Source: Nymphaea colorata (Eukaryota > Streptophyta > Magnoliopsida > Nymphaeales > Nymphaeaceae). From it: 64,000 bases of DNA. The notes below the pieces were generated by a model. It was not told the origin of the DNA, searched no databases, and saw only the letters and a program-made list of their open reading frames with translations. Location of the stretch: contig NC_045144.1 in NCBI RefSeq assembly GCF_008831285.2, forward strand, positions 22,771,716 to 22,835,715, read 5' to 3'. The stretch's first letter is position 1. Every line of letters starts with the position of its first letter. Shown in pieces: positions 1 to 12,112 of the stretch. The position numbers were made by a program, and so were the translations under genes.

Positions 1-94
1 ATTGTAAACTACAGAAGAAAAGATAAATGAAGAAGAGTCACTCTTGGTCTTGCTGAGTCCTTGAGTGTTACTCTCTTTGTCTATTTCTTCAGTA

Positions 95-310
95 TCTTGG
101 TGGCCGTTGGTCAGGGAAAGGGCCCCCATGCTGGTAATGGTTGCAGAGCCAGATAAGCTCAAGTCTACCAGTGGAAGCCATTGCAGCGAAAGGTGCTGTT
201 GGGTGTATTAGTTGCAGGTGATCTGCAGATGGAATGGCAAGGAAGAACTGGAGAAAACTTGACAGCTGAATAACCATAATAAAGAAGAGCGCTGAAAATT
301 GCAATGCTTT
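95..310 (-). pseudogene. LecRK-1: 5' stub of an L-type lectin receptor kinase
   Basis: On the minus strand this stretch matches the start of the other three LecRK genes in the window: a hydrophobic leader beginning MVIQLSSF, then in a shifted frame the lectin-domain start SPAT..NSTF.CNGF, and further on the equivalent of L.LTNG. The closest nucleotide match is 48170-48370 (LecRK-3). Frames change within about 200 bases and homology stops near position 95, where the second quarter of the lectin domain should begin, so no lectin fold or kinase remains. Bases 1-94 continue into unrelated sequence, possibly another insertion whose rest lies outside the window. Non-functional relic; its upstream DNA (higher coordinates) shares blocks with the upstream DNA of LecRK-3. 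Confidence 0.75.
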
Positions 311-1349
311 GATTTACACCAACAATGAAAAGACCTCCTTGTGCAAGAGACTCATATAACCTCCACCGACTCACCCTTGGGCCCATTTGCATATACTAAA
401 TTTTACTGAAGAGGTGGAAGTTTAGTTCAAATTCGGTGCAAAGTTCCCGTAGACAATTATGAAACTTTAGCGCTTGGAGTTTTAGAGGCATGATTAAACT
501 TTCGTTCCAGTGTTAAAATTCCACTTGAACACGGGAAACTTTACAAACCTGATTATACGCCTTACTGTGCATGAAAATTTTGTGCACCACCAGTATAGTT
601 AATGACAAAATGCTCTTGACAAAAAAAAAAAATTTTGTAAAGACGAAAGAAGAAATTGAAAAAAGTGAAACACTTCAAATGACATTTTGTTTTCAATAAT
701 TTCAAAAAAGTTCCATTTTTTTGTTTTGGCGTATGCTTGTTGCATGCACCAAGCAGCACACACAACTCAAACTCAAAACTTTAACGCTACAAAAATAAAA
801 AAATACCTGTTAACTTCTCAATACCCTTAAGAAAAGTCCTATAAAGGCAAACAAATAGGTAAATGAAAGGTAAAACAAAAATTCCACCAAAGAAAATACC
901 GGTCCTAAATACGCAGCAGTTTTAAACCCAAGTACTTAATTCACGGTATTAAAATGGACCCTTAAAAGGAAACAAAGTTATCCACGCTCAAACAGTTTAA
1001 GTGCGAGTGAAATGTCTTTCTTTCCTTTGAGCAAAAGAGAATTTAGCTAAGCCGCAAAAGACAGGAACGTTCTTGTAAAACAACAAATTCGTATGAGTTT
1101 ATTTTGTTGGAAATTCATTAATGTTGGAATGAAATGAATAAGACTCAATTTGTAAAGGAATGAAAAAGAAATTTTTTCCAGTAAACGTCTCCATGCTCTT
1201 TATCTCATAGAAATGCATACATGTAGAGCCGAAATTAGTAAACTGGCATGGGTTTAGGAAAAGCTATTTTTAACGTTGTTGCCAGGATAATAAAATAATA
1301 TGTTTAGAAACAATGATAAGTTTGTACTTTTAAACTAGCATTACTAAAC
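311..1349. other. AT-rich intergenic DNA, no gene seen
   Basis: No open frame with recognisable similarity. The first few dozen bases still resemble LecRK leader DNA; the rest has short A/T tracts and no repeat structure I could tie to a family. Confidence 0.5.
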
Positions 1350-2700
1350 TTTTATTTTAGGAAGGGACGCACCTTTATTTATTGCAGACAAATTGAAGAA
1401 AAACAAAAGTAATGAAAATGTACATACTTTTAATTAAGAATAGCTTTTTTTTCTCCTTTAATTTCCTACAGTTGTTTCTATTTTAAAAAAATAGAATGAA
1501 TGATTTTTTTATAAATTTCTCTCTTAGTATAAAATCACTACATTAGAATATATAAAAATAAGTTAGTCATAAGTTTATAGCAACGCATATGATTTTTGCA
1601 GGGTTTAAAAATAGAATAACAAGAAAGAATATGATTCTAGCTACAACCATTTTTGTCTCTATATGTTGAAATAAACTCAATGTTTGTAGTCATCTAATGT
1701 CAACAGAAGTTAATTAAGTTGACGGGAAAAAAATAAGAAGCAAAAAAAAAAAAAAAAAAGCATTTGAAATTCATTTTGACTAAAAATGGTGGTATAAAAA
1801 CTATGTAGTCAGACATTAAACCTTGAAGATACATATTTACTAATTTTCTTTTCTACTCTAATGATCCTTTCAATGTTTACCTTTTGAAAGCGATGACCAT
1901 TATTTAAACATAAGAAAAAATCATGAACACCGACATAGTGCACATTGATTCACTTTTACTCCATATTTCTTGTGATGCTATCTAAAGCAATCACTGCTGG
2001 GGGAGAGCTCTCCCTGGCCTTTATTACTAAAAACTAAAACGAATGGAGAATATGTACAAGAAAAAGGAAAAACAACACTACACATTCAATGCCATATTCC
2101 ATGAGATGGAATACTGGCAATATCAACCACTCATCCAAAGAGTTGAGAGGGTTGGGCCTATGAATAAAACCAATGACCTCCTTCCTAGGTCTACATTGAA
2201 GCACATGAATATCCTTCAGAGGAAAGGAAGATCCGAGATACTGATATTCACATCCATTCTGCTTTTTCAACATTTTATTATCTGATCTCCTCCATATTTC
2301 TTAATTTTGATGCTATCAAATCGTCAAATTGGGTCTTTCTATTCATTGTGTATTTTATGATTACTGTAGTTTTGTTGTTTTACTTTCAAAAGCTAAGTTG
2401 GTTGGTCAGTATATTTAATACTTACTTTTGGCATTGGACGAGACTATAAAAAATGCAGACAACTCAATAGCAAATTAACAATGAAAAAGTCTATTGCATG
2501 GAAAATTTTTTAAAGGAAATGCATGTGAATCAAGAAATGATCAACTACCACAAAAATAAATGAATTAAGAAGTACTAGTGTATGTTGCAAAAGAAAAAAA
2601 AAAGCAAATTTACATACATGACAATCTAAGGATATTGTTGTATGAGAAAAGCAGGGTGGAATAATTGTTTTATGATTTTATAATTTTACTTTGTTGGACA
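1350..2700. repeat. Upstream segment duplicated with LecRK-3 (matches about 48700-49690)
   Basis: Several stretches align in order with 48700-49690. Examples are the ATTTGAAAT..ATTTTGAC run at 1763 and 49026, the CAGACATTAAAC and CTGATATTAAAC runs at 1810 and 49068, a GATGCTATCAA run, and ACAATCTAAGGATAT against ACAGTCTAAGGATAT at 2621 and 49576. Since both lie on the 5' side of a minus-strand LecRK, the duplication unit carried at least 1-2 kb of upstream DNA. The alignment was made by eye, is interrupted by a LINE tail at about 1975-2288, and its limits are approximate. Confidence 0.6.
1975..2288 (-). mobile_element. 5'-truncated LINE, 3' end only (LINE-1)
   Basis: Read on the minus strand, this segment ends in a short hairpin (GGGAGAGCTCTCCC followed by CCAGCAG) preceded by TAATAAA. 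The same arrangement ends the two LINE copies at 14414 and 15480. The peptide just before it, ending ..VVLFFLFLVHILHSF, resembles the end of LINE-3 (..MIFFLFLIISPYSS). The insert is bounded by near-identical CTCCATATTTCTT at about 1962 and 2289, a plausible 13-bp target duplication, and LecRK-3's upstream DNA lacks the insert. No coding function remains. Confidence 0.55.
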
Positions 2701-3414
2701 AGTCTTTTTTATGCATAATAGCAATTACATTATAAAGGAAATCCAAAAGAATACATGAATAGAGAAAGAGGAAAATAGAATTTTATAAAAAAAAATACTC
2801 AAAAACAAAAAGGATTTGAAATCAATTAGGCCACGTGCCCTATCCTCTGCCCATTTAGCAAGGAAACAATCTTACTTGAAACATAGCTGTTACTGAAAAC
2901 AATGTTACCTTTCATCTCTCCATACTTGACCTCATTAATGTTATTTACATAAGACCTTTCCAACATAACCTTAATCTATTCTCTCTACCTATTATTGTTG
3001 TACAAAATTGTATTGAACCATACCCAAATTTCTTCAGATGAAAGCCAAATGAAGGTCCTGCAAGCCTTTGGAAGATTCACATATGGTAGAGAACCATGAA
3101 TCAAATAATTCAGCTTTATACAAGATATTTTATATTATCTCAAATTGCATTTGAAGATTGTGAACCACACATGGGTAGCCAGCCTTTGTGTATTCCATGT
3201 ATATTTACAATAAGCAATGTAATGGAGAAAGGTGTCAAGCAATAAAGGAAGTCATTGCTCTGCTTCTTCCTTGCATTTTTGCTTATGCTTTTTCTGTTTA
3301 TCTTTCTTGTGTGTTGGCCCTATTAATTTCATCTTCGCTACTGTAAAGACATTTGTCACAACAGTCTCGTTCTTTGTTCAAGGAAGTTAGTTGTAACCTT
3401 GTCCATTTAACATT

Positions 3415-3426
3415 TGGTAACAGACC
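3415..3426 (+). other. Primer binding site of Cop-1 (diverged)
   Basis: TGGTAACAGACC lies two bases after the CA that could end the 5' LTR and directly before the gag ATG. It differs by two bases from TGGTATCAGAGC, the usual copia site complementary to initiator methionine tRNA. Confidence 0.6.
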
Positions 3427-4230
3427 ATGGCATCTTCAAATCCTACAATTCATGCATCTCAAATGTGTGAAGCTCCCAATGCATCATCTGAGACAGCATT
3501 TGGTCTGAGAAATATAGAAATCGTAAACCCCTATTACTTACACCATGTAGATAGCCCAGGGACTGTTCTTGTGTGCCAATTACTTACTGGTGAAAACTAT
3601 TTGATGTGGAGCAACACAATGGTGATGGCTCCTCTCCACCAAGAATAAGTTAAGATTCATTGATGGAAGTATGCTTGCATCAAATGTAACAACACCTAAT
3701 TACATATTTTGGAGACACAACAATGATATGGTGCTCTCATGGCTACTAAACTCCCTTTTACATGAACTTGCTACCAGCCTAATCTATGCCCAAATGGCTA
3801 GGGAAGTGTGGATGGACTTGAATGAATAACTCACTTAAAGCACCTCACCTCGCAAGTATCAAATAAATTCAACCATAAGCCGATTGAATTACAGTAGCAA
3901 TCAGTCACAATTTATTTCACCAAACTTGAAGCTCTTTGAGATGAACGATCATAATGCGGCACTTTACCTACTTGTTTCTGTAAAGCCCTTTAAAAGTGGT
4001 AACTTAGCAGCAAGAAGATTGTATTATACAATTTTTAATGGGTTTAAATGACTTTTCCCACTATTGGATGCTTTTCCCACTATTGGGAAAGTATACTCAC
4101 TCGTTTTATTGGAAGAGAAGCAGTGTGAGGCTCGTATGCACTCAATTGTGGATCATGTTAGACTAGTAGCAGCAAATTAGTACTCTAAATCAACCAAAAG
4201 CAAGAAATAGAGGAATAAATATTTCTGCAC
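3427..4230 (+). pseudogene. Cop-1 gag remnant
   Basis: The ATG at 3427 opens 73 codons with the copia gag N-terminal signature NPYYLHH.D.PG..LV..LLTGENY..WS..M. This is followed in another frame by a KNKL.FIDGS and LSWLLNSL.HELA series typical of the family. Gag forms the virus-like particle around the element RNA. Frame changes near 3640 and many later stops leave it non-functional. The stretch 3840-4230 is too decayed to assign residues. Confidence 0.7.
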
Positions 4231-4427
4231 ACATTGTCAATCACTGTCCACCTCCATTCAACAATCCTGAATCAAAATCAGAGAAACATGTTACTGAGAC
4301 ATAGGTTGAAGTAGAGAAGAACAAGTTGTTTGCCAACAGTGCTTCAGCCTGTGACATGTTACTTAAGCAGACCAGAATGGAGATGGCACCAGCCTTCACT
4401 GTAGATAAATAAATCCTCCTAAAACAG

Positions 4428-5780
4428 TTGCTTAATGAAAAACCAAACAACCCTATTTCTTCATCACAAATTACTTTTGTTGGTATGTCTTGTACCCAGT
4501 CCAAGTTGTGGATTATAATTAGTGGAGCTATTGACCACATGCCTAGATCTATGATATTTATGATCAATGTCACTCAACTCATTGCCTTATTTTCAATAAA
4601 ACTAACTAATAACGGTATTGTATATGCCACCTATTGTGGAGATTGAACTCGTGCTCAATCAAGTCTTCTATATACCAAACTTCATCTTTAATCTATTGTC
4701 TATTAGCCAATTGATTTCTCACACATCCTGTGTTGTTATCTTATCTAATAAAGGTTGTTTTTCTGCAGGACTTGATTTCTGGGATGGTGATTTGAAACAG
4801 TGAATTGTGGCAGGGACTGTTTCACTTTCAAGCACATCCTAAAGATCATGAAGATAAGAGCGCCTTTGCTTCATTGACTTAACTAAACAAAATCAACATG
4901 TGGTACTGGTGCCTAGGTCATCCTTCAAACTTCAGAAACAAGTTGTCTCAAGCTCAGGATTCCATCATACATATGAAATATCAGTATTATGTATGTCATT
5001 TTACCCAAACAAACTAGACTACCATTTGAGCTGAGTAACTTCCAAGCAAACCATGCATTTGAGTATGTGCATGTTGATCTATGGGGACCTATTTTGTGCT
5101 TCCTTTAATAGTGCTCACCATCAATTAACTATAGTGGATGATCATTCAAGAGTTGTGTGGGCATATTTTATGGAACATAAATATGAAACATGGCCTGTTA
5201 TATAGAGTTTTGTGACAATGATTGAGAACCAATTTAAAAACAGCAAATTAAAGTTCAAAACGGACAAGGGTTTTGAATTTTTTATACATGATTTGAATTA
5301 TTTCTACAAAGTAAAGGAATATTACACTATTATGGCTGCCCCTACACACCACAAAAATTTGGTGTTGTAGAGTGGAAGCACTGGCACATACTTGAACTTA
5401 TGCTCTCAAACATGAAGCAAATTTACCTTTGTGTTTATCGGGGGAATGAAATGGAAGTTAATCAACAGGACTTCTAGTGAAAAATTAGAAGGCAAAACAC
5501 CATTTGAGATTTGATTCAATCTAAAACCATCCTATACTCATTTGAAGGTTTTTGGATGCCCTTGCTTTACAACCAACTTGAACTCAACTTCAAAATTTGA
5601 TGTTAAAATGAAGATGTATTTTTACTAGGGTATGTATTTGGGCAAAAAGCATACTTGTATTTGATTTAGAAAGAAAAAAAAAATTCTTTAGCAGAGATAG
5701 GTATGTAGAAATTGATTCATTTCATGAACAAAATCTGATCTCAGAACCACTAAATAATGAACATGCTATACGTATTGTTG
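4428..5780 (+). pseudogene. Cop-1 protease and integrase remnant
   Basis: KLWIIISGAIDHM near 4500 is the copia protease motif W..DSGA..H with the catalytic Asp replaced. The VFYIPNF.FNLLSISQL stretch near 4670 is the conserved region between protease and integrase. From about 5060 to 5330 the integrase core follows, including IVDDHSR..WAYFM and FKTDKG.EF, and then a LKVFGCPCF stretch near 5545. Frameshifts and stops separate all of these pieces. Confidence 0.7.
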
Positions 5781-5859
5781 TCATTCTCCACATTTCCACC
5801 AAATCATCGTTCATTTCTATTGAATGTGTCTCAAGTTAGTGAACCAACTTCCTGCAATT

Positions 5860-7010
5860 AGGTTGTCAAAGATCCAAGCTAGCGTCAAGCAATGATTGAA
5901 GACTTTAATGCATTGGAAGCAAAACAAAGTGCATCTTCTTTCTGGAATTAAGCCAATCGGCTGTGTGTGAATTTATAGACTAAAGTATAAAGTGAATGAA
6001 GAAATCAAACGGTCCAAAGCCTAGCTAGTAGCCAAGGGCTGTTTACAAATCGAGGGTTGGATTACAGTGAAACGTATGCTTCAGTTGCTAAAATTACTAC
6101 TACGATCTGTCAACTAATGGTTGCAACTAAAATGCATTAGTTTTTGTTCCAAATAGATGTTCACAATGCATTTTTTGCATGGTGAATACAAGAGGAAGTA
6201 CACATTCAACCTCCTCAATGATATGGTAGCAAGGGTTAGACAAGAATTTGCAAGCTGATCATGTCATTGTAAGGTGTAAAGCAGGCACCCAAAAATTGGT
6301 CTTAACTGCCCAACTTGAATTTGGATTTGCTCAATTGAAGTGTGTTTGCTAATTGTTCACACATAGAAAAGGTAACAACTTTACAGATTGCTGATTTATA
6401 AAGATAATCGCATAGTCATAGGTAACTAGAAAGAATGTTTAGCTACAAATTTCATATGAAAGACATTGGCCACTTGAAATATTTTCAGGACATTGAATTG
6501 TCAAGAACAGAAAAAAAGGGATTTATATATCTCAAAGGAAGCATATGTATAACATTATAAAAAAAAGGAAAGCTAGCAATGCAACCGGGGGACACTCAAA
6601 TAGACAGTTGTCTAAAATTATCCTATACGAAAGTCAAGTTGCTCAAGAGCCATTCAAGTTATTGTTATTTGCTGGGTCTTTTAATCTATCTAACCATATC
6701 ACGGCCAGATATTCTTCTTGTTGTCTATGTTCTCAGCAGATTTATGTAGCAGTTGAGAAAATCTTACTGTGATGCAACAATAAAAATAATTAAATATTTG
6801 AACAACAATCCATGACAAGGAATATTTCTGTAACAAAAATTTCAACTAATAGCTTACTGCAATGCAGATTAAGCTACGTTCAGAGACACTAGACGATTAG
6901 TTTCTAGTTACTGCATGTTCTTAGGTGAGTCCTTTTTCTCTTGGAACACAAAAAGAGACACTAGATATTTATCGTTGCAAGATGTTGCCCATAAAAATTG
7001 ACAACAGATA
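5860..7010 (+). pseudogene. Cop-1 reverse transcriptase and RNase H remnant
   Basis: YSETYASVAKI and IDVHNAFF (6060-6180) are reverse transcriptase blocks, and GVKQAPK.W follows near 6275. The YLTITRPDI..VV.VLSRFM block lies at 6660-6750. IIKYLNNNP is at 6780-6820 and the RNase H block RDTRR.VS.YCMFLG is near 6880-6930, ending in the SW.TK region near 6950. Multiple stops and frame changes. The RNase H end is lost. Confidence 0.7.
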
Positions 7011-7818
7011 GCTCTATATCATAATAGAGTACGTATACCAAATTCATCTCAGTAAACTTTCAAATAACCACACAGCTCCCTTTGTTCATGGTTTGAGACA
7101 GAGCACTTCAAGAAATAAGATGAAATTTATGACATCAACCAAAATCACCCTGCAACAATTTAGCAACTAATCCTTCCATGCATTGTAAATTTTAGTTGGA
7201 AAATTTAACAATAAAAGCCAGTAATTAGGAGTGGCCAAGAAAACAACTTTGATCAAACAAAATCGGTCTGCATAGCTCAACAGTTTCCCTTTCCAGTGGT
7301 TCAGTTTATTCTGGATTTTAAGCAAGTCAGGGTCCTAGCAGCTATACCAAGCTGCTCCTCAGAGGCAGTTCAAGCATTTTGTGGGTACCTAGATTGCTCA
7401 TAGTCCGACCACGATAATATAATTTTGTTTAACAGTTAAAGCTACTACAGAACCTTTTTTTAGGTAGATACTTGCTTCTAGCGTAGAATGAAATAAAAAA
7501 GAAAGAAATGACCAAATCTTAGTGGAGGAGGGCATAAACCACTATATGTAGCAAACAAAGGGCTTGCTAAACAAAATTCGTCAAACAACTCAGATGAACA
7601 TGCAAGAATACGTAGCAAGTCAATAACACAAAAGCAACGTAGACACTAGAATACAAAGTGATGCCCCAAACCAAAGAATGCCCCAAATAGATCCATAACA
7701 GCAAAGAAAGGAGCCATTAATGAGGCCAAGCAAAGCACAATCATATACCAAGGAAGGCCACAATACTCTAGCAAACTATCCAATGAAAAATGAAAAACAA
7801 CACACCAGAAGCAGATAA
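7011..7818. other. Intergenic DNA, no gene seen
   Basis: AT-rich sequence without coding similarity or obvious repeats. It may contain the unrecognised 3' LTR of Cop-1. Confidence 0.4.
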
Positions 7819-9420
7819 CACTAAAAAAAAACGATATTTACTGACATAAAAAAACACGTGTCGGTAAATGTTCATCTTCACTGACATTCCCATCCAAACA
7901 TCAATAAAGGGGAATCATTATGGACATGTAATCAATCCCTGTCAGTAAAACTTCTTTCCTTTGCAAAGTTCATAAGAAAAAACCTTAGCAGTGAAATTGG
8001 TTATAGGTATAGCTCTATTAAGATGAAAACTTTCAACATATTATGAATGCCATTGATGGTCAATAATTTCTAGCAATACTTATTAAATGTCAGTAAAGGT
8101 GTGAATTTATACTGATGATCATGGATCTAAGTCATTGCAAGTTAATTGTTCTTTTTGTGTTATGTGAAGTAGTCTCCAGTGGTGAGATTATTCACCCGTA
8201 TATGTCTACAAAACATCTAACTAATGTTAGTGATGGTCTATCATTACTAACATCTCCCCTAAAATGTCAGTAAATGTGTGTATCTATACTGACGAGAATG
8301 GATCCACGTGAAGTGCACTACTCTTCTTGTGTTGTCAAAAAGCCTATAGCGGTGAGAATATTTGAGGTATAGGCTTACGGAGTAAAAACTCACTCATGTG
8401 AAGTAAATGTCAATAAAAGCTTAATCATTACTAACATCCCCTTTAAAATGTTAGTAAAATTATATAGAAATTCTCCTATTGGAAGTTTGCAATGATGTTT
8501 TTTCACAAAATGTCAACAAAAAACATATTTTTCTTTGTATTCTAGTGACGTTGCCTGTAAACGTTAGTAAAAGCTTTAATGTTTTGATCTCCCATATTTT
8601 TTTGAATTTAAAAAGTCTAATCATTAGTGATGTGATACTTTGGATCAATAAAGGTTAATTTTTTAAATTTCCCCATCCTTCCTTCCCCGCCCATATGTAA
8701 ACTTTTAGTGACACGAAAACATTCACATTAGTAAATCGCTAGCCGGTTAATAAAAATAGATGTGCCATCCTCCTTTTGCATACTTTTTCATCCTTATTTC
8801 CCCAACCCAACCAGCTCAAAGGTATGTTCCTCTCTCTCTCTCTCTCTCTCCATGTATTTTTTATATGCCTATTGTTTTATACTCATCTTCATTTTAGAAT
8901 ATATTGCAAAAAAGAGGATGCTAATTGCCATTCAACTTTGAACGCCAAAATTTGTTGCAAGTTCCTTTTTCATTCTCTTTCTTAATCCTCATTGTTCTCG
9001 TTCTGACTAATTTTATTTATTATTTATTATTATTTGGTTTATTTTTGTCAAAGCTGCTAGACAACTAGCAAAGATCCAGAACTCACTCTATTGAGAAGAA
9101 CAGTTATGCAAGTTCTTTTTTTTTTTTTTTGAAAAAAATAATCAAGAGACCATAGTGGTAGAATTTTCACTGATATAGGTCCGTCGCTTTTAGTGACTAT
9201 GTTTTGCTAATGAAAGCATCACATCAATAAAATTGTTATACCTTTAGTGCTGAATAATTGTGTCAATAAAAAGAATATGCATAAAACATCTAAATCAATT
9301 TTCAGTGACATTTAATTCTTTTGCATTAGTAAAAGTTAATTTTTACAATATAGTGCGGAAACGCCAATAAAAGTATCAACGACACTGCCTTTACTGACTT
9401 TCACAATAAAGCGTCAGTGC
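7819..9420. mobile_element. CACTA-like non-autonomous element, 3' end not fixed
   Basis: The sequence starts with CACTA and an A run at 7819, followed by TTTACTGACA and its near complement GTCGGTAAAT. Variants of TTTACTGACA or TGTCAGTAAA then recur in both orientations near 7889, 7943, 8089, 8265, 8300, 8449, 8563, 8725, 9306 and 9396. A CACTA terminus plus many short subterminal repeats is the hallmark of EnSpm/CACTA ends. No transposase is visible inside. No TAGTG followed by the expected TAA duplication was found; the element may stop near 9420 or extend to about 10058. A TC-repeat lies at 8829-8850. Confidence 0.5.
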
Positions 9421-10150
9421 TGGATATAAAAGATGAGCCAATAGAAGGCAAATCCAGTTGAGAGTACCAAGGCCAGAATCCAGCAGTAGAAGAGCTGACA
9501 AAAATATGTCAGAAAACAATAGGGATGAGAGGTGGACAACCAGAGATGAATGCTGCCAGTGCGAACCAGCAGGAATGGAACCTGCAACCAGGAGCCAAGA
9601 TGGGCAAAAGGAAGCAGGATAATGAAGAGTCAACCACAGGCCAGAATAGAAACCAGTGATCAAGGATGGTAGCAGAGAACCACGTAAGATGAACCATGAA
9701 CCATCAATGAAGACTATCAGAGAGAACAACTACAGAGCGGAGTTTGGGTTGAATGAGAGGGCAAGAGCAAGAGAGGAGAGAGAGGCAGGGGGAGGGAGAG
9801 AGATGCTGCACCACCAATGGATGGGCCAGCAATCAGGGAGAAACAGAGAGAGAAAAAGAGGGAGAGAGTTGACTAGAATATTTAAAGGCACTATTGTTAA
9901 ATGTATTTTAAAAATAAAATAAGTTAATAATTGAGGGAATTGAAATCAGTGATCTGCTAAGTGTTGCATGATAGCTAAAAATTTAAAATTGTCAGTGGAA
10001 GTGTTAGCCACTTTGGTTTCAACGACTACTTATGATGTAGCAGCAATAATTCGTAGTGCTTTTAGCAATGGGTTATAATTTTAACTTTTGTCCCTCCATC
10101 ACCCATGCAACAACATCTGCCAGTCTGTCTAATTTCCATTTGTGTAAGAG
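9421..10150. other. Purine-rich DNA, no supported gene
   Basis: Contains a GA-rich stretch (9750-9870) that opens an 88-codon frame with no recognisable features. 9990-10080 has GTCAGTGGAAG and TAGTGCTTTTAGCAATG words that could belong to the far end of the CACTA-like element. Confidence 0.35.
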
Positions 10151-11395
10151 TTAGCCTAAAGTATGACAGTTTTAAGTAGTTTTGTAAAAGGTGCAACCTT
10201 CATACCTTGAAGTGTAGTCTCAAGGCGTTTTTTTACAAAAAAAGCCTCGAAGTGAAGAGGAGAGGTTCTTCTTGCCCGAAGCATGCACTTACCCGAATGT
10301 GTGCCTCGTGCCTGAGGTATGTACATCACGAACCACACCCCATTTTTATTTTCTTTTTTCAAATTGAAAAAAAAGCCTATATTGGTGCCAGATTCACCAG
10401 TATTTATGTCAGCTCTACACCAGCAACTTCATTTTCCTACACCAGCAACTTCATTTGCCTCTAACGTCACCACTGATGTGGCTGCTGCGGGGGTGTGTAT
10501 GCGTGCATGTTATTAAACCATATATTAGTTTTCTTCATTATCTATCTGTTTGTGTTGTGTCTACTTTCCAATGAAATTCAGGTTTCCGTGGAAGGTATTT
10601 TTAGTGAATGCAGGTGCATAATCTCTGGAAACTACTTTTCTTGCATAACTAGAACAAAATCAGCTAGGTTATAAGTTCATGATCTGTTGTTGATATTCTT
10701 CATTTAGTAAAATAGTGGGAAAGGGCTGTATTGTGCTTCTTGTCACCGTCCAACCTGTTTTCATCGCAGATTATAAGTTCAAAAAAAAAAAAAAACATAA
10801 TAACTGAACCGTGTGTTGACATATCTAACTTGAGCTCCCAAGCATCCAAACATAGAATTGAAGGATTACAATCGTAGAGTTGTTGTTATCATTTATATTT
10901 TATATTTACACGTACATGCATAAAATTTAAAATTATAACTAATGATTTTCATTTAATCCTAAAATTGAACAATTTTTGGTACTGCATCTGTTTGCCATGG
11001 TTTAGTGTGGTGTTAGGTATTATATGTATACGAAAGGTGATAATTAACAAGAACTAAATGGGGCTTTTATACTTTTTTTGTTAATAGGCTTGCCATTTTA
11101 GTTGTTTTTTCCAATTTTCTTGCTTTGCCTCACCTCCGAGAGGCTCGATGCCTCTCTTAGCCTCATAGTCTTTTAGAACATTGGTTTTAAACACAAGAAC
11201 TAAAAATGAATGGATTTAAAAAGCACACTCAAAAGGTAAAGCTGCTCTTGGGAAGTCATGCAGATAAAGGCCACAGAAACATATTATGTTAAAACGTGTA
11301 GAAATTAGTTTAGTTGGCCGCTTAATCCAGTTAACAACTTTCTCAAATTTACGGCAAGAATAATGAAAGTGTGGAAGATAATTTAAGGATAGAGG
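10151..11395. other. Intergenic DNA with GCCTC-rich ends, no gene seen
   Basis: GCCTCGA and CTCAAGGCG words at 10211-10320 and a GCCTCACCTCCGAGAGGCTC stretch near 11127 bracket AT-rich DNA. The arrangement suggests a decayed non-autonomous DNA transposon, but I could not align the ends as terminal inverted repeats. Confidence 0.3.
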
Positions 11396-11790
11396 AATTA
11401 ATTACCACCCAAAAGTCACGTCCAATTATATTCCAACTTGTTTATATATGTCATTGTCCATTTGGTTTAAGATAGCCGTTCAGTAATTCACTGACATAAA
11501 AAATAAGGATCTCATTCTTGTCAATGTACATTGGTAGGGGCATTGGGTCAACGCAAATCCTACACCAAATGTCAAGTCGTGTCTTTCTTTCTTTAATTCA
11601 GAGGAAGCTGGCGATGAAAAGCTGCCATTAATTGTTTTACTGTCTGTATAATCTCCATTGAATGGCAGCTCTATCCTTTTTTTTTTTTTTAATTTTACCT
11701 GCTACCTTTTTAATTATTAGCTCGTGACATGTAGATGGTTGTAAAATGTCGGCATATTCTTTATGTCAGGCTTCTTATGAATGCTTAATG
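11396..11790. repeat. Conserved LecRK upstream block, copy 1
   Basis: Aligns in order with 50920-51380 and 56930-57220. Shared words include ATTACCA.CC.AAAAGTCA.GTC, TTTAAGATAG, GTCAACGCAAAT against GTCAATGCAAAT, AAATGTCAAGT against GCATCAAGTTGG, AGGAAGCTGG.GAT/GT, CATTGAATGGCAG against CATTAAATTGCAG, and AATGTCGGCA against AGTGTCGGCAAA. It is presumed to belong originally to LecRK-1, now 11 kb away because transposons inserted between them. The alignment is by eye. Confidence 0.6.
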
Positions 11791-12112
11791 CCTTCCACAT
11801 CTTACAAAATTGTAGAAGATATTTGCTTACCTAATGGAATAAGCTCTTTGAAGGGCAGAGACGAACAATTTTAGATTCTCAAGATGCTAAATCTATACAA
11901 AGGAGCTAATTGTATAAATATAGGTGCTAATTATTGAATGCAGCAAAACAAAAAATCAATAAATTTTGTGGGTTGGTGTGGACAAATTAATTATATCTAG
12001 CTTAGCAAACTGGTTCAAGTATGCAGTTAAGGGTCTTATTTGGAATTAGTCTAACGGCAGTATGCTGGGAGAAAAAATGATAAAAATTTTAATATAAATA
12101 TGTATATATATT
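11791..12112. other. Intergenic DNA, no gene seen
   Basis: AT-rich, no coding similarity, leads into the tandem repeat that follows. Confidence 0.4.

Larger units (their letters stand above)
2997..7010 (+). mobile_element. Cop-1: decayed Ty1/copia retrotransposon
   Basis: Gag, protease, integrase, reverse transcriptase and RNase H remnants follow in copia order (PR-IN-RT-RH) on the plus strand, so this was once a complete copia element. A putative 5' LTR (TGTTGTAC..CA, 2997-3412) precedes a diverged primer site. I found no 3' LTR after the RNase H remnant, so the 3' end is missing or unrecognisable. Stops and frameshifts are spread throughout. The LTR start is a guess from the TG..CA rule; the internal part is secure. 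Confidence 0.75.

Noticed and set aside
9656-9922. 88-codon plus-strand frame rich in Arg, Glu and Gly
   Set aside because: Comes from a GA-rich stretch; no family features, no plausible gene context.
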